DNA of 64,000 nt from Pseudomonas sp. ATCC PTA-122608 (GTDB lineage Bacteria > Pseudomonadota > Gammaproteobacteria > Pseudomonadales > Pseudomonadaceae), in assembly GCF_001952855.1 (NCBI RefSeq), contig NZ_LPNO01000006.1:135388-199387 (forward strand), written 5' to 3'. The notes beneath the pieces were generated by a model. It saw nothing but the letters and a program-made list of their open reading frames with translations, did no database searches and was not told the DNA's origin. The position numbers and the translations under genes are program-made. This document shows positions 58,039-64,000 of the stretch, piece after piece (position 1 is the stretch's first letter; every line of letters begins with the position of its first letter).

Positions 58039-59097
58039 ATGAACGATCACAACAACAATATCGAGCTGGAAACCGCCATGACCACCACGACCATGACCAT
58101 GATCCAGGCCTTGCGCTCGGCCATGGATGTGATGCTTGAGCGCGACGACAATGTGGTGGTGTTCGGCCAGGACGTCGGTTACTTCGGCGGCGTGTTCCGT
58201 TGCACCGAAGGCTTGCAGAACAAATACGGCACCTCGCGGGTGTTTGACGCGCCGATCTCCGAAAGCGGGATCGTCGGCGTGGCCGTCGGCATGGGCGCCT
58301 ATGGCCTGCGGCCGGTGGCCGAGATTCAGTTCGCCGACTACGTGTACCCCGCCACCGACCAGATCATTTCCGAAGCGGCCCGCCTGCGTTACCGTTCGGC
58401 CGGCCAGTTCACTGCACCGCTGACCATGCGCATGCCCTGCGGCGGCGGCATCTACGGCGGCCAGACCCACAGCCAGAGTATTGAAGCGGTGTTCACCCAG
58501 GTCTGCGGCCTGCGCACGGTGATGCCATCCAACCCGTACGACGCCAAGGGCTTGCTGATCGCTTCCATCGAAAACGATGACCCGGTGATCTTCCTCGAAC
58601 CCAAGCGCCTGTATAACGGCCCGTTCGACGGCCACCACGACCGCCCGGTAACCCCGTGGTCGAAGCATCCGCAAGCGCAAGTACCGGACGGTTACTACAC
58701 CGTGCCGCTGGACGTGGCCGCCATCGCCCGCCCGGGCAAGGACGTGACCATCCTCACCTACGGCACCACGGTGTATGTGTCGCAAGTCGCCGCCGAAGAA
58801 ACCGGCATCGATGCTGAAGTCATCGACTTGCGCAGCCTGTGGCCGCTGGACCTGGAAACCATCGTCAATTCCGTGAAGAAAACCCGCCGCTGCGTGATCG
58901 TTCACGAAGCCACCCGTACCTGCGGGTTCGGCGCCGAGTTGGTGGCGCTGGTGCAGGAGCATTGCTTCCACTACCTGGAAGCGCCAATCGAGCGCGTCAC
59001 CGGTTGGGACACCCCCTACCCGCACGCGCAAGAGTGGGCGTATTTCCCTGGCCCGACCCGAGTGGGCGCGGCTTTGCATCGGGTTATGGAGGTCTGA
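58039..59097 (+). CDS. bkdA2: branched-chain 2-oxoacid dehydrogenase E1 beta
   Basis: A 352-residue E1 beta subunit. It contains FGQDVGYFGGVFRCTEGL, the GGGIYGGQTHSQS segment and the C-terminal GWDTPYPHAQEW. The start at 58039 has GGGGG in front; a second ATG at 58078 would give 339 residues, the size I recall for P. putida BkdA2. The first 13 residues (with NNN) may therefore be a species-specific extension. The stop directly precedes the bkdB ATG. Confidence 0.96.
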   Translation: MNDHNNNIELETAMTTTTMTMIQALRSAMDVMLERDDNVVVFGQDVGYFGGVFRCTEGLQNKYGTSRVFDAPISESGIVGVAVGMGAYGLRPVAEIQFADYVYPATDQIISEAARLRYRSAGQFTAPLTMRMPCGGGIYGGQTHSQSIEAVFTQVCGLRTVMPSNPYDAKGLLIASIENDDPVIFLEPKRLYNGPFDGHHDRPVTPWSKHPQAQVPDGYYTVPLDVAAIARPGKDVTILTYGTTVYVSQVAAEETGIDAEVIDLRSLWPLDLETIVNSVKKTRRCVIVHEATRTCGFGAELVALVQEHCFHYLEAPIERVTGWDTPYPHAQEWAYFPGPTRVGAALHRVMEV

Positions 59098-60381
59098 ATG
59101 GGCACGCACGTTATCAAGATGCCGGACATTGGCGAAGGCATCGCAGAAGTTGAATTGTCGGTATGGCACGTCAAGGTCGGCGACCTGGTGGTAGAAGACC
59201 AGGTGCTGGCGGACGTGATGACCGACAAGGCCATGGTGGACATTCCGTCGCCGGTGCACGGCAAGGTGATTTCCCTCGGCGGCGAGCCAGGTGAAGTCAT
59301 GGCGGTCGGCAGTATCTTGATCAGCATTGAAGTGGAAGGCGCAGGCAATACCAGGGAGTCGGCGTTGTCGGCGGTGGTTGAAGAGGTCGCGCCTGCACCG
59401 GCTCCTTCACCGAAAGTCGAAGCCAAGGCCGCGCCGGTGGTTGAGCCCAAGCCGGCAGCCAAACCTGCAGTGGCGGCTGCGCAAGCGCCCGTCGCCCGCG
59501 AGGCCGATGACCGCCCGCTGGCCTCCCCGGCCGTGCGCAAACATGCGCTGGATGCTGGCATCCAGCTACGACTGGTCCAGGGCTCCGGCCCGGCCGGCCG
59601 GATTCTGCATGAAGATCTGGACGCTTACTTGCTCCAGGGTCCGGCGAAAAATACCGGTGCCTCCAACCCGTACGCCGAACGCAACGACGAACAGCAAATC
59701 CCGGTGATCGGCATGCGCCGCAAGATCGCCCAGCGCATGCAGGACGCCACCCGACGCGCCGCGCATTTCAGCTACGTGGAGGAGATCGACGTCACGGCCC
59801 TCGACGAGTTGCGCGTGCACCTCAACGAGAAACACGGCGCCACCCGCGGCAAGCTGACCCTGCTGCCGTTCCTGGTGCGGGCCATGGTCGTCGCATTGCG
59901 CGACTACCCGCAGATCAACGCGCGTTATGACGACGAAGCCCAGGTCATCACCCGCCTCGGCGCGGTGCATGTGGGCGTCGCCACCCAGAGCGATGTCGGC
60001 CTGATGGTGCCGGTGGTGCGTCACGCCGAAGCCCGCAACTTGTGGGGCACGGCGGAAGAAATCAATCGTCTGGCAAATGCTGCGCGCAATGGCAAGGCCA
60101 GTCGCGATGAGCTGTCGGGTTCGAGCATTACCCTGACCAGCCTGGGCGCATTGGGCGGGATCGTCAGCACACCAGTGCTGAACCTGCCGGAAGTGGCCAT
60201 CGTCGGAGTCAACCGGATTGTCGAGCGGCCGATGGTGATCAAGGGCCAGATTGTAATCCGCAAGATGATGAACCTCTCCAGTTCCTTCGATCACCGGGTG
60301 GTCGATGGCATGGACGCGGCGCAATTCATCCAGGCCATCCGTGGCCTGCTCGAACAACCCGCCAGCCTGTTCCTGGAGTAA
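59098..60381 (+). CDS. bkdB: branched-chain 2-oxoacid dehydrogenase E2 (lipoamide acyltransferase)
   Basis: A 427-residue core subunit. The lipoyl domain (about residues 1-80) has the lipoylated Lys in DVMTDKAMVDIPSP. An Ala/Pro-rich linker, the subunit-binding domain (ASPAVRKHALDAGI, about residue 140) and the catalytic domain with SFDHRVVDGMDAAQF (His and Asp) follow. It takes acyl groups from BkdA1A2 and transfers them to CoA. Confidence 0.96.
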   Translation: MGTHVIKMPDIGEGIAEVELSVWHVKVGDLVVEDQVLADVMTDKAMVDIPSPVHGKVISLGGEPGEVMAVGSILISIEVEGAGNTRESALSAVVEEVAPAPAPSPKVEAKAAPVVEPKPAAKPAVAAAQAPVAREADDRPLASPAVRKHALDAGIQLRLVQGSGPAGRILHEDLDAYLLQGPAKNTGASNPYAERNDEQQIPVIGMRRKIAQRMQDATRRAAHFSYVEEIDVTALDELRVHLNEKHGATRGKLTLLPFLVRAMVVALRDYPQINARYDDEAQVITRLGAVHVGVATQSDVGLMVPVVRHAEARNLWGTAEEINRLANAARNGKASRDELSGSSITLTSLGALGGIVSTPVLNLPEVAIVGVNRIVERPMVIKGQIVIRKMMNLSSSFDHRVVDGMDAAQFIQAIRGLLEQPASLFLE

Positions 60382-60384
60382 CCC

Positions 60385-61764
60385 ATGTCTCAAACATTGC
60401 ACACCACGCTGCTGATTATCGGCGGCGGGCCTGGCGGTTACGTCGCAGCGATTCGCGCCGGCCAACTGGGCATCCCGACCATTCTGGTGGAGGGCCAATC
60501 GTTGGGCGGCACCTGCCTGAATATCGGCTGCATTCCGTCCAAGGCACTGATCCATGTCGCCGAACAGTTCCAGCAAACCGTGCACCACAGCCAGGGTTCG
60601 CCGCTGGGCATCGAAGTCGATGTGCCGACCCTGGACATCGGCAAAAGCGTGGAATGGAAAGACGGCATCGTTGACCGCCTGACCACCGGCGTTGCCGCGC
60701 TGCTGAAAAAGCACAAGGTCCAGGTCATTCATGGCTGGGCCAAGGTCGTGGACGGCAAGACCGTCGACGTCGGCGACCAGCGCATTCAGTGTGAACACCT
60801 GCTGCTGGCCACCGGCTCGAAAAGTGTCAACCTGCCAATGCTGCCGATTGGCGGGCCGATCATCTCGTCCACCGAAGCTCTGGCGCCGAAACGCATCCCT
60901 AAACGCTTGATCGTGGTGGGCGGTGGTTACATCGGCCTGGAGCTGGGGATTGCCTATCGCAAGCTCGGCGCCGAGGTCAGCGTGGTTGAGGCTCAGGACC
61001 GAATCCTGCCGGCCTACGACGCCGAACTGACCCAACCGGTGGCCGAATCCCTGAAGCAGTTGGGGGTGAAGGTGTTCCTGAAACACAGCGTCACCGGCTT
61101 TGAAAACAACACCCTGCAAGTGCGCGACCCCAGCGGCGAGACGCTGTCGCTGGAAACCGACCAGGTGCTGGTTGCCGTTGGTCGCAAGCCCAACACCCAG
61201 GGCTGGAACCTCGAAGCCTTGAACCTGGACATGAACGGCTCGGCGATCAAGATCGATAGCCGTTGCCAGACCAGCATGCGCAACGTGTGGGCCATCGGCG
61301 ACCTCAGCGGTGAGCCGATGCTCGCCCACCGCGCCATGGCCCAGGGCGAAATGGTTGCCGAACTGATCAGCGGTAAATCCCGCGAATTCAACCCGGCTGC
61401 GATCCCGGCGGTGTGCTTCACCGACCCGGAACTGGTGGTAGTCGGCAAGACCCCGGACGAGGCCAAGGCCGCAGGCCTGGACTGCATCGTCTCGAGCTTC
61501 CCGTTCGCCGCCAATGGCCGGGCGATGACCCTGGAGTCGAAAACCGGCTTCGTGCGGGTAGTGGCGCGCCGCGACAATCACCTGATCGTCGGTTGGCAAG
61601 CGGTCGGTGTGGGCGTCTCGGAATTGTCCACCGCCTTCGGCCTGAGCCTGGAAATGGGATCACGCCTGGAAGACGTGGCGGGCACCATCCACGCCCACCC
61701 AACCCTCGGCGAAGCGGTGCAGGAAGCAGCGCTGCGGGCCCTGGGGCACGCATTGCACATGTAA
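60385..61764 (+). CDS. lpdV: dihydrolipoyl dehydrogenase specific to the Bkd complex (LPD-Val)
   Basis: A 459-residue flavoprotein E3 that reoxidises the lipoyl group with NAD+. The FAD motif is [19 protein letters not shown], the redox disulfide is in [15 protein letters not shown], the NAD motif is [12 protein letters not shown], and the C-terminal HAHPTLGE carries the catalytic His. It is last in the bkd operon, 3 bases after bkdB, and is followed by a REPIN. Confidence 0.96.
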   Translation: MSQTLHTTLLIIGGGPGGYVAAIRAGQLGIPTILVEGQSLGGTCLNIGCIPSKALIHVAEQFQQTVHHSQGSPLGIEVDVPTLDIGKSVEWKDGIVDRLTTGVAALLKKHKVQVIHGWAKVVDGKTVDVGDQRIQCEHLLLATGSKSVNLPMLPIGGPIISSTEALAPKRIPKRLIVVGGGYIGLELGIAYRKLGAEVSVVEAQDRILPAYDAELTQPVAESLKQLGVKVFLKHSVTGFENNTLQVRDPSGETLSLETDQVLVAVGRKPNTQGWNLEALNLDMNGSAIKIDSRCQTSMRNVWAIGDLSGEPMLAHRAMAQGEMVAELISGKSREFNPAAIPAVCFTDPELVVVGKTPDEAKAAGLDCIVSSFPFAANGRAMTLESKTGFVRVVARRDNHLIVGWQAVGVGVSELSTAFGLSLEMGSRLEDVAGTIHAHPTLGEAVQEAALRALGHALHM

Positions 61765-61788
61765 CGGGCGATCACACCCAACTCCCAA

Positions 61789-61891
61789 CTGTAGGAGCGA
61801 GCTTGCTCGCGAAAAAACCGGAGAATACCGCTGGGCACCAGGTTTCCAGCGTCATCGTTCACGACCTTCGCGAGCAAGCTCGCTCCTACAG
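61789..61891. repeat. REPIN, GTAGGAGCGAGC type
   Basis: Inverted units starting CTGTAGGAGCGAGC and ending GCTCGCTCCTACAG enclose a spacer of about 50 bases, between lpdV and ilvE. Confidence 0.92.
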
Positions 61892-61992
61892 GGGGTGCGA
61901 ACGCACCGGGGAATGAAGTATTGTTGCGCCCATCCAGAAATAAACCATAAGCCTGCCTTCGATCAGGCGGTTGACAAAAGATAGAGGGTGTC

Positions 61993-63012
61993 ATGGGTAA
62001 CGAAAGCATCAATTGGGACAAGCTGGGTTTTGACTACATCAAGACCGACAAGCGTTTCCTCCAGACCTGGAAAGACGGCGCCTGGCAAGAAGGCACCCTG
62101 ACCGACGACAACGTGCTGCACATCAGCGAGGGCTCCACCGCCCTGCACTACGGCCAGCAATGCTTTGAAGGCCTCAAGGCCTACCGCTGCAAGGACGGTT
62201 CGATCAACCTGTTCCGTCCGGACCAGAACGCCGCGCGCATGCAGCGCAGCTGTGGCCGCCTGCTGATGCCACAAGTGCCGACCGACGCCTTCATCGAAGC
62301 CTGCAAAGCAGTAGTCCGCGCCAACGAGCGGTTCATCCCGCCCTACGGCACCGGCGGCGCGCTGTACCTGCGCCCGTTCGTGATCGGCACCGGTGACAAC
62401 ATCGGCGTGCGCACCGCACCAGAGTTCATCTTCTCGATCTTCTGCATCCCGGTGGGCGCCTACTTCAAGGGCGGCCTGACCCCGCACAACTTCCTGATCT
62501 CCGGTTACGACCGTGCCGCGCCGAACGGCACCGGCGCGGCCAAGGTCGGTGGCAACTACGCCGCCAGCCTGATGCCTGGTTCCCTGGCGAAAAAAGCCAA
62601 CTTCGCCGACTGCATCTACCTCGACCCGGCCACCCACTCGAAAATCGAAGAAGTCGGCTCGGCCAACTTCTTCGGGATCACCCACGACAACAAGTTCGTC
62701 ACCCCGAACTCGCCGTCGGTGTTGCCAGGCATCACCCGCCTGTCGCTGATCGAGCTGGCCAAATCCCGCCTGGGCCTGGAAGTGGTTGAAGGCGACGTGC
62801 TGATCGACAAGCTGTCGGACTTCAAGGAAGCCGGCGCCTGCGGCACCGCAGCCGTGATCACCCCGATCGGCGGCATCGAGTACAAAGACCAGCTGCACGT
62901 GTTCTACAGCGAAAAAGAAGTCGGCCCGGTCACCCAGAAGCTCTACAAAGAGCTGACTGGCGTACAGTCCGGCGACGTAGAAGCGCCTGAGGGCTGGATC
63001 GTCAAGGTCTAA
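61993..63012 (+). CDS. ilvE: branched-chain amino acid aminotransferase
   Basis: A 339-residue fold-IV PLP enzyme that transaminates Leu, Ile and Val with 2-oxoglutarate; its oxoacid products are the Bkd substrates. The PLP Lys lies in GTGAAKVGGNYAASL at about residue 182. The segments HYGQQCFEGLKAYR and GTAAVITPIGGI are conserved in the BCAT type II group. It follows the bkd operon after a REPIN and 100 more bases, so it is probably a separate transcript. Confidence 0.95.
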   Translation: MGNESINWDKLGFDYIKTDKRFLQTWKDGAWQEGTLTDDNVLHISEGSTALHYGQQCFEGLKAYRCKDGSINLFRPDQNAARMQRSCGRLLMPQVPTDAFIEACKAVVRANERFIPPYGTGGALYLRPFVIGTGDNIGVRTAPEFIFSIFCIPVGAYFKGGLTPHNFLISGYDRAAPNGTGAAKVGGNYAASLMPGSLAKKANFADCIYLDPATHSKIEEVGSANFFGITHDNKFVTPNSPSVLPGITRLSLIELAKSRLGLEVVEGDVLIDKLSDFKEAGACGTAAVITPIGGIEYKDQLHVFYSEKEVGPVTQKLYKELTGVQSGDVEAPEGWIVKV

Positions 63013-63028
63013 GCAACACTGCAAAACC

Positions 63029-63125
63029 AAAATGTGGGAGCGGGCTTGCTCGCGAAAGCGGAGTGTCAGTCGACAGATTTATTGACTGATACTCCGCATT
63101 CGCGAGCAAGCCCGCTCCCACATTT
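63029..63125. repeat. REPIN, GTGGGAGCGGGC type
   Basis: Inverted units starting AATGTGGGAGCGGGC and ending CCCGCTCCCACATT with a spacer of about 38 bases that resembles the spacers of the REPINs at 43876 and 56010 (ACTGACACTCCGCATT-like). Confidence 0.92.
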
Positions 63126-63151
63126 GATTTCAGTGTTTGGAAAACCGAAGT

Positions 63152-64000
63152 TCAGGCTTTATCCGTCGGGATGTTTTCCAGGATCTTCTTGCCCATGCTG
63201 ATCCGCGGCTCGGCGCCATAACCCAACGCCTCATAAAACCCCATCACCGCATCATTGCCGCTGGTGATCTGCAGGTTGATCTTCATGCAGCCCAACGCAG
63301 TCAACGCCTGTTCCGCATGCCGCACCAGCGAAGCGCCCAGGCCCTGACGGCGATAATCGTTATGCACCGCCACCGAATACAGCCAGCCACGATGCCCGTC
63401 GTAGCCGGCGAGAATGGTGCCGATCACCGCTTTCTTGTCAGTGGCCACAAAAAACAACCCATCGTTGACCGCCAGCTTCTTATCGATCGCCAGGCCCGGC
63501 AGGTTGTGCGCCGCGTCATAACCAAACGCCGCCTGCCACAGCGCTACCACCTGCGCCCGATGCGGCCGGTCGCGATAGGCGCCAATGGGATGGCGCGATG
63601 ACAGCGACTTCTCCATCACCAGCGTGCGTTCATTACCATGGTAAACATCGCGTACCGTATGAAACCCCAGCTTGGTATAGAACGGCTCGGCCGTCAGCGA
63701 AGACGGCACATTCAGCGTCGTCACCCCGGCCTCCCGCGCCCGCAGCTCGATTTCAATCATCAGCAAACGCCCGATGCCCTGCCCTTGCAGCGCCGGATTG
63801 ACGAACACCGAGCGCACAACATTGGCATCAAGCGCCGCCGTGGCAACGATCACCTCATCCTGAATCGCCACCAGCACCGTTCGACGTCCAAGCAATCCCA
63901 GCACCGCCTCGGGGGTAAAGTTGCTCGCCACCCGCGCAATCACATCAGCCGGATAATCCCGGGCATTGCTGTCATGCAGGGCCGCCAGAATGACCTGGCT
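63152..64000 (-). CDS. tandem GNAT-family N-acetyltransferase, 5' end outside the window
   Basis: Two GNAT domains are fused. The N-terminal one contains VRSVFVNPALQGQGIGRLLM with the acetyl-CoA loop QGQGIG, and the C-terminal one contains LYSVAVHNDYRRQGLGASLV with RRQGLG. The frame stays open to the window edge and reads ILAALHDSNARDYPADVIAR before the GTG at 63943, with good family character, so the real start is beyond position 64000. The substrate is unknown. It is convergent with ilvE. Confidence 0.85.
   Translation of the reverse strand, partial: SQVILAALHDSNARDYPADVIARVASNFTPEAVLGLLGRRTVLVAIQDEVIVATAALDANVVRSVFVNPALQGQGIGRLLMIEIELRAREAGVTTLNVPSSLTAEPFYTKLGFHTVRDVYHGNERTLVMEKSLSSRHPIGAYRDRPHRAQVVALWQAAFGYDAAHNLPGLAIDKKLAVNDGLFFVATDKKAVIGTILAGYDGHRGWLYSVAVHNDYRRQGLGASLVRHAEQALTALGCMKINLQITSGNDAVMGFYEALGYGAEPRISMGKKILENIPTDKA

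Noticed and set aside
59566..61599. A 677-codon minus-strand frame opposite bkdB and lpdV
   Set aside because: It spans two real, motif-rich genes on the other strand and shows only shadow composition.

Overview
The window reads as about 64 kb of chromosome from a fluorescent-group Pseudomonas (P. fluorescens complex). This rests on the high GC content, the gene order tig-clpP-clpX-lon-hupB-ppiD next to a tRNA-Arg/His/Leu/His cluster and folD, the bkd operon layout, and many REP-type palindromes of the Pseudomonas kind. No CRISPR array, prophage or intact transposase gene was seen.

Layout. (1) 1-9 kb: the 3' part of an orphan homodimeric 2-oxoacid dehydrogenase E1 gene, a DUF2242-like lipoprotein, a divergent LysR/MFS pair, nhaA, and ppiD at the end of the proteostasis block. 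(2) 9-20 kb: ppiD, hupB, lon, clpX, clpP and tig all run on the minus strand, followed by four minus-strand tRNAs, folD, pbpG and small envelope genes. One of these is a C39-like lipoprotein that has lost its Cys and His. (3) 20-26 kb: a tripartite RND efflux operon in the order pump-adaptor-outer membrane factor. (4) 26-35 kb: a full reductive pyrimidine catabolism cluster (carbamoyl-amidohydrolase, NCS1 transporter, dihydropyrimidinase, PydX/PydA dehydrogenase, TetR/RutR-like regulator). (5) 35-44 kb: copC-copD, then a uronate oxidation locus (OprD-type porin, uronate dehydrogenase, SMP-30 lactonase, TRAP transporter) ending in a broken aldose-1-epimerase gene. (6) 44-49 kb: an EmrAB-type pump, about 1.1 kb of composite repeat DNA with a nested 155-bp MITE-like element, and a DASS anion symporter. 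(7) 49-53 kb: an ErcA-like alcohol dehydrogenase and a soluble hybrid kinase, divergent from an ErdR-like response regulator. (8) 53-56 kb: a sulfide detoxification set (SQR-like flavoprotein, TauE/SafE permease, persulfide dioxygenase). (9) 56-64 kb: bkdR and bkdA1-bkdA2-bkdB-lpdV, ilvE, and a tandem GNAT acetyltransferase that runs off the window.

How it works together. The first 20 kb is mainly housekeeping: protein quality control, tRNAs, one-carbon metabolism and cell wall. The remainder is catabolic and envelope modules typical of a soil or rhizosphere pseudomonad: pyrimidines as nitrogen source, plant-derived uronates, alcohols, sulfide, and branched-chain amino acids. REP/REPIN repeats are absent before 26 kb and then occur about every 3 kb, usually at operon 3' ends.

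Most notable observations: a tRNA-like 76-nt structure plus terminator in the hupB 3' region; a 318-bp-arm inverted repeat carrying a MITE-like insertion with 9-bp target duplication and an intact empty site in the opposite arm; a short frameshifting deletion removing the expected catalytic His motif of an epimerase; and a peptidase-fold lipoprotein without catalytic residues. I did not find evidence for a wholly new multi-gene system.
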